Shown: positions 47,745-60,224, numbered from the stretch's first letter. The stretch: 64,000 nt of DNA from Lithospermum erythrorhizon (GCA_019722365.1 JADFUC010001889.1:2232001-2296000); one strand, 5' to 3'. A program made the numbers and translations. Notes: generated by a model not told the origin, from the sequence alone.

Positions 47745-47900
47745 ATATTCCTTTCATTCCAATTTGTATAGAATCTTAAAATTGGTTTCACTAAAGTTGA
47801 AATTTGTGGACGAGAAATGGAGTAATATTAAATGAATAAATTTTTCTAAAATTTTATGTAAAAGTAAATTGGTCAAATAAAATGGGATGGAACGAGTATA
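47743..47900. mobile_element. Stowaway-like MITE, right member of an abutting pair
   Basis: The left arm TATATTCCTTTCATTCCAAT mirrors the right arm AAAATGGGATGGAACGAGTA then TA. About 158 bp and non-coding. It directly abuts the preceding MITE. Confidence 0.55.
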
Positions 47901-48499
47901 TAAGATGATTAAGTTCTTCAAGCCTATAAAAATGAACTTGATAATTAATTAGAATAAAAATCATATCAATCAAGCGATGATAATTGAAGAAGTAGTTTCC
48001 GGTTTTTTTGAAAAAAATCAAGACCAAGTCCATGTAGTTTGTCTAGGTATTACATAAATGTATAACATGCGGAGTATATAGTTTTTGAAGTTACATAAGT
48101 TGTGCATATGGTCTCTCGTTAATATCTAATAATTCACTAAATACATATCAGGGACATTTATGTATGTGTGGAATAAATTACATACCTTACTAAATCTCTA
48201 CTTTTACTAAATTAGGATGACTATGTATAGAATTATTTCCATATATATGGGTGGGTTTTGTTTTTTCGTGCTTTCTTATAAATATAGAATAGGAAGGAGT
48301 TTTTTTTTTCATGAATAAAAACTACATAATAACAATCTAATACGATAAATTCATTAATAATTCATGATGTTCCGGTACAAAACCAACTATCCATTGGAAG
48401 AAATGAGCAGAATTGCTTTCTAACATACTATATATAGAAGGGTTACTTCAACAACATGTGCCCAACCAACTTCTACGTTCTTTATACCTTAAAACCAGC

Positions 48500-49095
48500 A
48501 GTTCGGTTTGGCAAAGTAAAATAAACTTTTATTTAAATAGTTATATAAAGAGTCGAACCTAAATGGGTGCGGTTCCCGGTCACATCGGTTTACAATCGGT
48601 TCAGGTTAGGTTTCGTTAAATTTAGGTTTTGAGCGTTTTTAGCATATGGTCTTGAACTCAAAAATTAAGTCCTTAAACTAGATTTAACCTTGTAATTTCA
48701 ATTAATTCCTTTTAGATTAATTATCACTGATACTACTTGTCTGCGTGTCTGTGATATCATTTTACGTATCTTTTATTTCTTATATTATTAGTTTAAGAAG
48801 ATTTATATATATTTTTATTTCGTTATGCAAATAATGAGCAAAGTTAAATCACAAGTGCCATCCTTTAAATAGACACTGTCACAATCTTGCAGATGCTGAA
48901 ATAATAAATAAAAATTGAGAAAAATACATAAGAATTTTGAAATGGGGTTAGGTTAGGTTATTTGGTAGAGCACCAAGTGAACCAGGATTTACCTTAAAAG
49001 GCCTTGCAGAGCACCATCGGTTAGGTTCAGATGGGTTCAAAAATACGTTATTTTAGGACCGGTTGATGCGGTTCAGATCGGTTTTGTATTTTTGT
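48500..49095. repeat. Dispersed repeat, copy B (related to 3285-3800)
   Basis: Same block order and orientation as copy A: CGGTT-rich head, TTTTGAG, AATAATGAGCAAAGTTAAAT (48830), GGTTATTTGGTAGAGCACCA (48957), a second AGAGCACCA (49009), and a GGTTCAG/GGTTTTG tail. It is well diverged and has no coding potential. Confidence 0.6.
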
Positions 49096-52020
49096 TGGCC
49101 TTTTTACCTTAGAGTCTTCCACCTTCAATTGTAGCCACCTTGCTGGTGGCGGTGACAATGTGAACTCGACAAAACTAACATTCATTTTCAAAACGATCAT
49201 GTAGCATACAAACATTCAGCCACCAAAGTCACCACATAATAAACCAAACATATAAGCCATTTTGGGTGATACCCATGATAAATGATTGTCATTATATTGA
49301 CACTCCGTTTTGTTTTCAAGTAGTAGCTAGTTTGTTTTTTTCTTTCATTTTAAAATCGGTCGTTATCTTTATAAGAATTTCGATTTGAATATTTTCATTG
49401 TATAAATAATAATATCGTGACAAAATTAGCATTTCATGGCACTGTTTCATCGGAATTGTGTGCGCGGAGCTTCTGGCCGTTTAGGTGCATCCATCATTGT
49501 GTAATAAGCTAATAAGCTATTGGTCCGAAATAAGAAATGGCAGATGCGTTTTGTATACGTGTCTTAACGTCTAAGTTGGAATTCTTATGTCTGGCAATGC
49601 TTTGTGTTTGGTAGCTTAATGCCTTATAAATATTTATTTTGTATGTTCTTTTAACCGTAGAATTTTATACTAAAAGAGCGAAGTAATTTATATCGTCTGA
49701 AATAAAAGAAAAAATATAATAATTTTTTAGGGATGGCTTGGCGAATATTTGAATAAATAAATATTAAAATTATATTTGCTATTAATTAAATTTATTTTTT
49801 GAAATTGTATGTGAAGTTAAAATTCTTTGAGGTATTGTCAGAAGAATGAGTCACGTTGACGGTTTGAAACAATTGATTGTTTACCCGTTGTGATTATTTG
49901 TTTTACATATAAAAAAATTGATGATGAATGTTCGAGAAATAATTACATTGAATGAGCTTGATTTTAAATATTATACGGTTACTTGTTTTACATACAAAAA
50001 AGAAAATATTAATAAATTTAATAAAAAGGCGCCGTTTTCTGCTTAGGCAGGCACTTCGTTATTATTTATGAGACAAACCATTAGACTAATCTTAATTTAA
50101 GTAGAGATAGTTTGTTATTATTACATTATCGACATGCAAGATTTGTATAAGATTTTGACTCTTTGTTATCTTGGAAGGACTAATCTCGTATTATAGCAAT
50201 AGTTAATTTGTATACTTTTATCTTTTATTCCAAAAAAATTACGTTTGCACACACCTAGAGACCTACTAGACACTTAAATATCAAATTTTGAACATTGATT
50301 TTATACTTTTATTTTTTATGTTACCGATAAACTATTCTTAGACGAGGGGAGTACGTAATACTTAATTGGTCGAGGTGGAAGTGTTCAACTTGCTTGTTAC
50401 AAGTTATAACAACATTAAATAGATAAAAATACATTGAAAGATTATTTGTTTGAGTCAATATGCTGACAAGTCACAACTCTTGTAAAAGGTCGCTTTCTTG
50501 AAACATTAATGTAGTTTGTGGACCCAAATTAATTTAGTTGGGCTAACATATAGATATAGGACTCAGAAGCTGTGGACCACTCCATGCTCATAAAATTTAC
50601 ATCTCGCTGATTTAATTTATTTGTGGACCACTTCACTCTTTGAAGCTTGCAGGTGACCTGCTTCAGTTTCCAGTTTTCAGCACCACAAATAGACATTTTG
50701 ACTTCCTGAACGATAGTTATTTTAGGACTTAGATGATCCCTTTTGGTATGTATAAAAAAGAGTGCTTACATGGTGAATTAATCAACTATATGCATTAATG
50801 TTTGATAAGTAATTGTTCACTGAGTTGCGATATGATATGATATTGTTAAACATCAAAAATAAATAATACTATTTCGATATGATATTTTTTTTTCATAGTA
50901 TATATCGAAATTCAAAACTTGGCAATTACGATATGATATTGTTAAGTCATCAATACAAAAATTACACCTGTATTTTTGAACCACTTATAAATGACGGATC
51001 GTGATTACAATAATTTTGGGCTTATACAGATAAGCCAACCCATGAGGGCGTCGTAACATTTAGCTTGTGTAGATTGGGTCAACAAACATTTAATAATAGT
51101 AGAATGGCCCAATTTCAATAAATTTCTAAACAGTTGCTTTTAGCAAACCTGACATCAAAGACTCCGATGGAGAATGTCCCAATCTTAAGTCTGAAGTCTT
51201 CAAAAAAATCTCAAGTCTTCACCACTTGTACAAAATAATCTTAATGAACTAAAATACAATATAGATTATAGAATATCACATAAAATATAACATAATATTT
51301 CAATTTTATAGACCACATAACTTTGTCATCATTAAAATAATCTGCCACCCGCTAGATACTTAATCTTAAAAATTGATAAATCACCCCACTCGAGACTATA
51401 AACAAGTCGCACTCGAGTTAATAATATTAATCGGTACCACCATACAACCAAGTACATCCTCCTTTTATTTATAAAAAATTCCTACTATTTACCCTTATAC
51501 TCTTTAACACGTACTCAATATCTAAAACAAAGTAAAAACTACCCCCATATTTCCATGGCTCCAACTGTACAAGGCTTCGATGAAAAAAGGTCATCGTCGG
51601 TGCATTATCATGTTTGTGCTTAGAAAATAACTGACCATGCGTTACCCTTGATAAGTGTGTGCTCCTTAAAAGGGATCATATAATTATTTGATTTGGCGAA
51701 GTATCTCTCAATGGTTGTCTGCATTGAGTTAAGCTGTGGTAGGCAGGAATGTTAAGTATTCGCGTTAGCATGCGTTCGTGTAGTATGTGTTCATTTCGTA
51801 AAGCTGACGCAGTGTTAAAATAGTTAAAATAAAAGTTATAGTCTCTTGTCGGTGAGGCCATCCAATTAGCTTCGTCAATATTTGTCTGGGGCGGCGAATG
51901 GGTGTGGCGGTTTCACACTTTCAATCCCCGCTAAAACCTTAATCGTTAATTAACTAACTCCACATCTGAAGTGCATGCCACCTAGGAATTGCACTAACTA
52001 GCGTAACTAATCCCCCATTT
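49096..52020. other. Intergenic DNA upstream of the F-box gene
   Basis: AT-rich with no supported gene. The open frame at 51676-51861 has no domain. The last 60 bases before the F-box start are C-rich (CCCACCCACTCCCAAG), which is probably 5' untranslated region. Confidence 0.45.
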
Positions 52021-52083
52021 TTGTCCTCTCCCACCCACTCCCAAGCACAAAGTACAACCTCTTACAACACCCCCATCCCCACC

Positions 52084-53313
52084 ATGAACTCAGGAAAAGG
52101 CTTCGCTGGCGACGACCTCCTAACCGAAATCCTCCGCCGCCTCCCCTCCAAATCGGCCGCCCGCTTGCGCTGCGTCTCCAAACGCTTCCTCTCAATCCTC
52201 ACCAACCCCATCTTCCTCCGCCGCCACCGCTTCCATCTCCACTCTCCCGCCACCGCCCTCTTCCTTTTCCGGCGAGCCTCCCCCCACTTCACATACCTCG
52301 ATCTCATCTCCCTATCTCCTCACCACCACAAAAACAACTCAACCCTAGACCAACTAAGTAGATTCCATAAAAATGAAGAAGAAATTATCAATATTCATTC
52401 ATGCAAAGGGTTAATGTGTGTTCATACTTTTATTAACCCTCGCGTTGAAAATAAATCAGTTGGAAGTCAAAATCGAATTTACGTTTATAATCCGTTGACT
52501 TTTGAGAGTCGTTTGATTCCGAAGCTTAATACAAAAGAGTTAATGTATAATATTATAGGAGTGTACATGGTTTTCGAACCTTTGTCTGATTATTACAACG
52601 TTGTGTGTGCTTGGGAACGTGTAATAATAGGGAATAATGATGGATTTCGTAATCCAAATGAGAGGGATATTATTATGTTCTCGTTTTATTCGTCGAAAAC
52701 GGGGGATTGGAGTGCTTCTAGGGCAGTGTTGCTTATTAGGAAAGGGGATGTCGAGTTTGAGCAAGGGGTTGTTTGGAATGGGAATGTACATTGGTTTGGT
52801 TCACGACGAAAGCTGGTGTGTCTCGATGTGGGGAAAGAGTGTTTTAATACAATGCCTGAGCCGTTGGAGTTTGGGGCGATGAGGTTTTGGTATTTTGGAG
52901 AGTCGGGTGGGGGGTTGTATCTTATTGGAAATCGTGATGGTTTGATGTCGTTGGATGTGCTGGAGTTGGACGAGGACTATATCGAGTGGACTGTAAAGCA
53001 TCGTGTAGATTTGTCGTCGTTTCTTCAGACGATATGGTTTAAGGCCGCTCCTCAACATCAAAATCGTTGGAATGAAAATGAGATGTATTTCATATTGGGG
53101 TTTAATGTGCTTTGTTTTGTGGATTGTGGAGATGGATCGGAGAAATTGGTGATATCAGTGGGAGATAAGATAGTGTTATATGATATTAATGGTATGGAGA
53201 TTGAAGAGATTGCTAAAATAAACCCATTGAAAACAACCATGGTGAAACGGGATGTTTTCGAGTTTAAATGGTTTCAAGTCCATCAATTAATTAAAACACA
53301 AGTTTCCCTGTGA
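52084..53313 (+). CDS. F-box protein with F-box-associated domain, single exon, 409 aa
   Basis: F-box proteins are substrate-choosing subunits of SCF ubiquitin ligases and bind SKP1 through the F-box. The start is the ATG at 52084 (ACCATGAAC). The frame is open back to 52021, but that stretch contains no ATG. The F-box spans about residues 7-50 (DDLLTEILRRLPSKSAARLR, then CVSKRFLSIL). The rest resembles the F-box-associated interaction domain: SCKGLMCV, IYVYNPLTFESRLIP, SFYSSKTGDWSASRA and GVVWNGNVHWFG follow in the usual order. The lengths fit the family and there are no internal stops, signal peptide or membrane segment. The substrate cannot be predicted. This family is large and fast-evolving in plants. 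The first 260 bases are much more C-rich than the remainder. Confidence 0.88.
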   Translation: MNSGKGFAGDDLLTEILRRLPSKSAARLRCVSKRFLSILTNPIFLRRHRFHLHSPATALFLFRRASPHFTYLDLISLSPHHHKNNSTLDQLSRFHKNEEEIINIHSCKGLMCVHTFINPRVENKSVGSQNRIYVYNPLTFESRLIPKLNTKELMYNIIGVYMVFEPLSDYYNVVCAWERVIIGNNDGFRNPNERDIIMFSFYSSKTGDWSASRAVLLIRKGDVEFEQGVVWNGNVHWFGSRRKLVCLDVGKECFNTMPEPLEFGAMRFWYFGESGGGLYLIGNRDGLMSLDVLELDEDYIEWTVKHRVDLSSFLQTIWFKAAPQHQNRWNENEMYFILGFNVLCFVDCGDGSEKLVISVGDKIVLYDINGMEIEEIAKINPLKTTMVKRDVFEFKWFQVHQLIKTQVSL

Positions 53314-54238
53314 AACAGAAATGCTCTTGTTGTTTGTGTAAGATTGTAAATTATAGATAAATCTTGGTCTTGGATACTGAATCAGATAAAATGTTGATAT
53401 TGAATCTTATTGTATCGACAAATGTTTTTTTTTTTGATAAATAAATGATATGAAAACATTAGTTGATGGTTTAATGTCCACAACACCTTAAAATTTTACT
53501 TGTAATATTTACTTAAAAGAGTAAAAATAGTTGAAATTGGAACATCAATAACAAATGGATTTGTAGCCTAATAAACCTCTAACAAGTCTATGGTTCGAGT
53601 CTCATTGGATGTATATTTCCTACTTTGAATGTTTCCTACCCGAATGCCCGGAAAGGATTTGGACATATGGGACTAAACATCACTTCGAGTCTCATTGGAT
53701 GAATATCTCCTACCTTGAATGTTTGCTTATGCCTCCATCCTCATCAGAATTGGAGGTTGGATATTGTTCCGCTTTGTCGGTCCAGCTCTGAACCTTCATC
53801 AATTAGATACTCCTCCTTTGGAACCTAGAGCATTGTTCAAAGGCTAATAAGAGCTTTCCCTGCAAAACAGTCTTTTTGTTCAGGATATAAGAATGTAGCA
53901 GAGAGGTGCATCTTTTAGAAAGTTACCTTCATTCTGATGTTTCCTGCTTTGATCATGTATCCAGTTCCAGTATACCTTACCTCTACAGTTTCATGTAATG
54001 TGTAATTAGGGTAATGATGATTTTGTAGACATGGCATACCCATACACAAATATATGCAATCAAATTAAGATCCTTTTGCAGTTACTTAAAGGACTGTACA
54101 AATAGTGTGCCCTTGAATCAAAAAGGGATTAAAATATTTCAAAAGATTTAGAACATAATTACTAAAGTCTATCAAATATTGACTCGAATTAAAAATCAAT
54201 GATAGGCATAGATCGACTACTAGACTAAAAGATAACGG
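53314..54238. other. Convergent intergenic stretch between the F-box and Myb/SANT-like genes
   Basis: The two genes end towards each other 925 bp apart. The stretch contains the short direct repeat at 53597-53722 and nothing else recognisable. GATAAATAAATGATA at about 53438 could serve the F-box transcript as a poly(A) signal region. A B-box-like GGTTCGAGTCTC at about 53592 hints at an old SINE. Confidence 0.4.
53597..53722. repeat. 37-bp direct repeat pair
   Basis: CGAGTCTCATTGGATGTATA followed by TTTCCTACTTTGAATGTTT (53597) recurs at 53686 with three or four changes. The two copies are separated by about 50 bp. Confidence 0.75.
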
Positions 54239-56026
54239 TCAATGTTCCATTCCCAGAATGGAGCTCAACCAATCTAATCGTTTGTCATGTTTCATCTGCA
54301 TGAAGAACTTTCTGTAGTATTGATCTTCCAATAAGTCTAAAGCAGTATCACGAAATTGACTGTCAATACGTCGCATCCCATGCAAAATGTTACGGCAACG
54401 AGCAAAGGAAAACGAGTCACCATCATCAGGATTTTGACTAACCCCACAAGTACTCTTTGCCTCGGAATAACTAGACCATTTGTTTTTCTTGTAATCACTT
54501 GAATCCAATGGATCTGCAGCACGGCGTTTATGGCATCCCGTAGACTCCTTAATAACGTAATCCTCACATCTAGGAGTAGAATTTGTGGCATTCTCCTCCT
54601 GACCTATAGCTGAGTCATACATTGAACTTCCACAATTCTTTTCTGCATCTGATCTTTTACTCCCTTCAGATTCTCCAGCTCTCTCCGCTGCTTTATCAAG
54701 ATCTCTAGTATGGTAAACATTGTGATTTACCCCTGAACCTTCAACATTCTCCCCTGCATCTTCGCATTCCTCAGGACAGGAAACATTGGGATTTACCCCT
54801 GAGTCTCCAACATTCTCCTCTGCGTCTTCGCATTCTTTAGGACAGGAAACATTGGGATTTACCCCTGAATCTTCAACATTCTCCTCTGCGTCTTCGCACT
54901 CCTTAGGACAGGAAACACTGGGATTTACCCCTGAATCTACGAAGTCTTCCTGTGAATTTACATCGCCACACCTTCTATTAGAGCTTCTGATACTCTCTTC
55001 AGGGTATGGCACACTGTCATTGCATCCAACAGAATTTCTGGAATCCTTCTCAGGGATTGAAACACTTTCAACAGGTGAATGACAAATCCCTGCATCACTG
55101 TCGTGTTCATGAGATGGTACAAATTTTGTGTGATGAAAAGACGTATCAGGTCCACCTTCTTGATGAACAACATTGCCACAATTTCTATTAATATTTCCGA
55201 CAGTTTTGTCAAGATATGGGACACTGCCATTACATCCATCAGAGTTTCTGACTTCCTTCTCAGGGATTGAATTTTTCTCAATAGGCGACTCACGAATCCC
55301 TGCATCATTGCCAAGTTCAAAACAGAACTAAAGGGTTACTCAAAACAATCCAGAAAGAAAAGTAACAAGTCAATCTACACATAACAGAAGCAGAATAAAA
55401 GTAGAAATGTAACTGAAAAAAGTTGAAGACATCAAAGTCACCTCACGAATCCCAGGACTACCATCTTGATGTGAACCATTGTCAGAACTTCTATAAGAAT
55501 TCCTGACACAATCACCAGGGTATGGGAAATTTTCATCAGGTGACCAATATACTCCTGTGTCATTGGAATGTTCAAAATATGGTTCAGATGTTGGATAGGG
55601 AGAATCCATATTAAGTCCTTCCTCTTGATGTGAAACCTCAGGGGTCCAATAAACTCCTGCATCATTATCATGTTCAGAATATGGTTCAAATGTCGTGCGA
55701 GGAAAATTCATACCAGGTCCACCCTGCCCGAAAAGGTTTTCCATACATTGAAAGCGCTGAGTAAATCTTTTCATCTGTTCTTTCAGTTCCGCTGTAGTGT
55801 ACTTCTTACCAATGCGCTCAGTCAACCTTATTGCCACTCGATTCCACCCTTTATCAGTAATTTTGCTAATTCTAAACAGAACCAGAGCAATCAGTGCATC
55901 CATTGCTTCAGGTTGCTTATTAATAAACTCCTCGACCAACATATCCAGAAAAGTACTTTCTTCATCCGGGGACCACCTTGGATTTGAATTAAAACCCTGC
56001 TGCTGATCTTGGGTTTGCTTTCCCAT
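54239..56026 (-). CDS. Myb/SANT-like domain protein with internal repeats, two exons, about 557 aa
   Basis: Exon 1 is 56026-55442 (195 codons, donor GTGACT); exon 2 is 55327-54239 (acceptor TTTAG), in phase 0. Residues 17-92 (RWSPDEESTFLDMLVEEF ... GWNRVAIRLTERIGKKY ... LKEQMKRFTQRF) form a Myb/SANT-like DNA-binding domain of the kind shared by Harbinger accessory proteins and plant L10-interacting MYB-domain proteins. The C-terminus (MRRIDSQFRDTALDLLEDQ, then FFMQMKHDKRLDWL) matches the small helical domain that ends that family. Between them is a long acidic, Ser/Asn-rich region built of repeats: about four NDAG-containing modules (residues about 115-285) and a 22-residue tandem array (326 onwards). 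KKNKWSS and KRRAADP are candidate nuclear localisation patches. The function is unknown, possibly that of a domesticated transposon-derived regulator. The intron borders are inferred. Confidence 0.78.
54674..54937 (-). repeat. 66-bp coding tandem repeat, about four units
   Basis: The minus-strand units encode DSGVNPSVSCPKECEDAEEN, DSGVNPNVSCPKECEDAEEN, DSGVNPNVSCPEECEDAGEN and a decayed fourth unit, GSGVNHNVYH. The first three are nearly identical at DNA level (GGGATTTACCCCTGA and GGACAGGAAACA recur every 66 bp on the plus strand). Frame is preserved throughout. Confidence 0.92.
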
Positions 56027-59000
56027 CTACTATATGTGCAGAAACATTATTAGTTCAGAGTTTTATAAAAGCCAAGAATTAACATGGCTACTCAAGATGA
56101 TCCAGTAAGAAATTAAACAAAGACAATCAACACATAACAGTAGCAGAATAAATGTAGTAACAGAACTGAAGTTCAAAGTCACTTATTTGATGTACAGATT
56201 TCATTCGAAAAAGGGCAGGACTTAACTTATTTCTTTCGAATCCCTTTCAGACAGAAAATTGAAACCGCATTCTCACTAATACAGTCATTGATGTTAATAA
56301 GCCAATCAATTTTTGAGGATAGCAGCTCTGCTAGAACTCCTTAACATTACTGAAGTCATCTAAAAACTAATTTTTTTTTCGTTCCTCCCGGTTCCAGCCA
56401 CCGTACATTGGTGAGAATCAAACCAGATTACAGACTACCAAGTTAAGTAGAGCATTTTAACATAATGGTGATTGGTGACCCAATTAGTATAAGAACAGAA
56501 TTCTAATTCAAAGACACTTCATACATAAACAATTATTAAACAACATACATAAATACAATTATAATTATACACTTGCCTATATCGTTCAATTTCTGGGGTT
56601 AGTATATTTTCATTGAGCAACTAGCGCAATCAATATAAATGAAAATCATACAGTTTGTTTGAAAAGTTCGCAACTTTGAAGCGATCACGAGTAATTTGCA
56701 TAAACAAACACATAAATAACCAAACCACTAGAGTTAGTGAAGTGAACACGACATATTATTCATAATGATAAGGTCTCGGATCAAGTGGGTCGAGTTTTTG
56801 AAAAAGAATAACTATCATTAAGGCCTAACTACATACATTCAATCAGTTATGGAGAATTCAAGCTAGCAGATATAAGTATTGCTCACCTTAGAATCAGTTA
56901 GTTACATCCTCAATAATCAATACAAAAAGATTGGTCAAAATCAATCAACTTTACCCCCTTAATTATCACACATAACATTTATTTGAATCACATTAAAAAT
57001 ACTAACTTTTTGATATTTTTCACCAAATATGATGCAAAATATATAAAAATACACAAAGTCAAAATCGGGAAAGTCAACTTTCAAAAGTCAAAATCGAAAA
57101 AGTCAACTTTCAAAAGTTAAAATTGGATAATTTTTTTTGGGATATAACAATCAATATATACCAACCTGGAAGGAAAAAATGGAGAAAATTTCTAGACGAT
57201 TTTGTTTTGCCGAATAAAGAAATAAAAGTGAAGATATTTCTTCCCTCTTCTTTCTTTCATTTTGGCTTATGTTTTCGAAGTTCACTAGTTTGGCGGCAAA
57301 CATGCGCTGAATCGTATCGCTTGCCAGAAACAGTGTTAAAAATTGCGAAATAGCTATTTTTTGATTTAAATAAAAACTGCTCCAAAACATTTACAAATAG
57401 GAAGGCAAAATAGTCATTACTTCGCATTTTAACACTGTTCAGTCTGTTCACTTTCATGACATGGTGATGGAAATAGTGGCATTTGCAGGTACGTTCAGAG
57501 CGAGGCAGTTATCAGTTTGATAGCTAGTTTATGAATCGGATGATTACAAAAATGTTTCGGATATCGAGCAAGACTTTGTAATCGAGTTTCCAATTCGCTT
57601 GACTTTCGAGCAGGTTTTGAATCGAGTTTTTGTGATTACAACGTATTGCTCATGTCACGGCTGAGACTTTGAGTACAGTCGACTACCGGCCAAAAGTTAG
57701 CGATAGGACTTGATTATAAAATTAACAGCGATATTGAGCTGAACATTACCGATTAAATAGCCCAAATTTATCCAGGCTAGATAATCCAATTCCCGTTCGA
57801 ACTCGTGCTGTCGATTAAAGTCGATTAAGCAACTAGTGTTGTGAATCGATCGAAATAATTCAATTCGTATTTGATGACAAAGTCTATTTTGAAATAATTA
57901 AATTCGTAATTTAAATGTGACAACTTATATCGTGATTATATTTCTTTAACCGCATGAAGTTGTGTGTATGCATATAGGCGGCAGCTATCACCTTGTAGGA
58001 ATAGTAATTTTAATTGAAATAACGATTTTCTTGCTTGTGGCTATAGCCTTCTGCAACACCTTGAAATAAGGGCGAAAATAAATTAGATTTAAAAGGTCAG
58101 CAGCTTATTATTTGGGTGCGTGTATAACAACTCAGCATTCATATGAATCAAACTACTGTAATAAGAAACTTCAAATGAGAACTCCATCAAGCGTTTTTAT
58201 GTCTTTTTAAAGTGTCAACTTAGATCTTTCTTTTACTAGTTTCCAATTATTTATTAAAATTAACTCCAAAATTTGATCAATTTGAACAACGAATAAGTGG
58301 TATATATATTACTAGAATTAGTTACCACATTAACAATATAACTTATTTGTATTTATCTTATCTATAGACTTCTTATGTTTGACTTAATAAAACTTAATCA
58401 TTGAAGAAGCTAGTAAATAATGATTGGAGGGCAAATTACAACTTTTTTGGAGGGACGAATCATATTTTAAAAATGAGTATTAAAAATTTTCATCCGAAAA
58501 ATTTATTTGGACATTTGCTACTATGCATCCTAGTTCTTCCACTGAATATGCTATTGAGCTCCACAAGTATTTAGCAGGTTGTTTTCATTCTAATCATTCT
58601 CATGAGATAAATGGGGATTATTTTAATTTTTTATTTATGGCATTTCTTTTCCCTTTAACTTAAAGGACTTAAGTTCATCAAATCATGCTTTTATTTAAAC
58701 TATATAGTATATACAGTATAATCTCTTTAAAAAGTTGGAAACAGTCAATTGGTGATACAGAAATTTAAAGAGAGGCATTTGGGGGACTTAGAACATGGAG
58801 AACATGGACAAATAACTCTCCTCTGTCACCAATAGCAAAAACTGGAGTATCAGTGGTGCATGTTTTTTCAGAATATAGTATACATGTCTGCTTTATGTTA
58901 TCATGCTTCATTCCTTTGATGTTTGTGTTTATATTTGAGCAACTTCACATGGGGACTTCATTAATGCCAAGACATTCCTCCAAATCTCCAATTGACATTC

Positions 59001-60220
59001 AGCACTCAGAAGTCAGAAGTTTTGAAAATGAGACCCAAATATGAGAGGTCAGAAATCAAAACATTCTGTCTATAACAACTTTCATATACAACTCTTTGTC
59101 TTCGTGTATTAGACCACCCACAGCAGGAATTAAAATGAATGTCAAAATGGGATTAATATACGGAATTAAAATAAGTGTCAAAAATGGAATTATTATATAC
59201 TGTTAAAAATCGAAATAGGTGTCAAATTTGGCAATTATGTGGAATGAGGAATCAGAATTTGGTGGTGGTAAGTTTTTTGACACTCTCTGGGTGGGCCCCA
59301 CCTAAGAAAAAACTAAACAAAACAAAAAAATAGCCCAAGCAGCTTGCTCCCTTGACAACTTAAATTTGGTTGTCTTTATTTTTTTCCCTCTTATTTTTTA
59401 AATTATTTTTTATCTGATAATTAATCGAAATAAAAAATTAAAAAAATATATCACCATTTTTCATTTTCGATATGCATAAATAAACCCAGTAGGTTTGTGT
59501 TGGGCCTTAAAAAAAAATTTAAATTTTTTACCTGATTTTTAAATTAATTGTATTAAAATATTATGAATTTTGAAATTCGAAAAAAATATATTTTTGTGAA
59601 GCTTGAAGATAAAGTGATATGGAAGAGAGGTAATTTGGCCTTTTCAATAACGTCTCTTGGTATTCTTTGAAAATTGAATGTTATTTGATGGTGTTAGGCG
59701 ACTGATAGGAGAGAGAAGCTCTTGGTAGTCTAAGATAGACCTATAACATCACCATAAACCTTTGACTTCATATTAAGGTCCATTATTCTACTTCAAAATC
59801 TATCTTATCCAATAATACCTTTGATTCTTTTAAGTACTTAAAAGCAGATCATCATACCTTTTAATAACATATTTATTATCAAATAATCTTTATCAGGGAA
59901 ATATATAGTCAAATCATCACAAGCATTACAGGAAGCATATTGTTCATCGAGAATATTGAGTTATATACAAATAGAAAACAGATAATTATTGTAGCATGAC
60001 TCATGAATTTATATTATTGTGTATAATCTAAATTTATTAATCTTTTAATATAAATATATAATTAAACACAATATATATGCTACAATGATCTCATTAATGA
60101 TCATTCAATTGTAATAATACAGAGTATTATTTGTTGGTTTAAGTGGCATTTGAGGATAATTGACACGTGCATTGAAGTATTATTGCATTTTTAAAGCTAG
60201 TTTTATTTCCTTTTCAAATG
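56027..60220. other. Upstream region of the Myb/SANT-like gene and intergenic DNA
   Basis: No further gene is supported. It includes the small tandem repeat at 57057-57125 and a GC-richer patch at 57460-57860 of decayed repeat type. At 59105-59300 ACCCACAGCAGGAATTAAAA is followed by two related AATTAAAAT-AGTGTCAAAA phrases, probably an old MITE. Open frames at 57123-57457 overlap one another on both strands and show no domain; the frame at 58853-59044 likewise. Confidence 0.45.
57057..57125. repeat. 29-bp tandem repeat, about 2.3 units
   Basis: AGTCAAAATCGGGAAAGTCA followed by ACTTTCAAA is repeated as AGTCAAAATCGAAAAAGTCA plus ACTTTCAAA, then a partial AGTTAAAATTGG. It sits upstream of the Myb/SANT-like gene. 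Confidence 0.8.
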
Positions 60221-60224
60221 GCTA

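Noticed and set aside
52021..52083. Upstream extension of the F-box frame (SSPTHSQAQSTTS...)
   Set aside because: The frame is open but begins with TTG and contains no ATG before 52084; plants would be expected to start at the ATG in ACCATGAAC.
52007..53240. Several antisense and shifted frames over the F-box gene
   Set aside because: They are shadows of the real reading frame with arginine- or proline-rich nonsense translations.
54786..55082. Plus-strand frame with repeated GFTPESSTFSSASSHSLGQET
   Set aside because: It is the antisense reading of the 66-bp coding repeat of the Myb/SANT-like gene.
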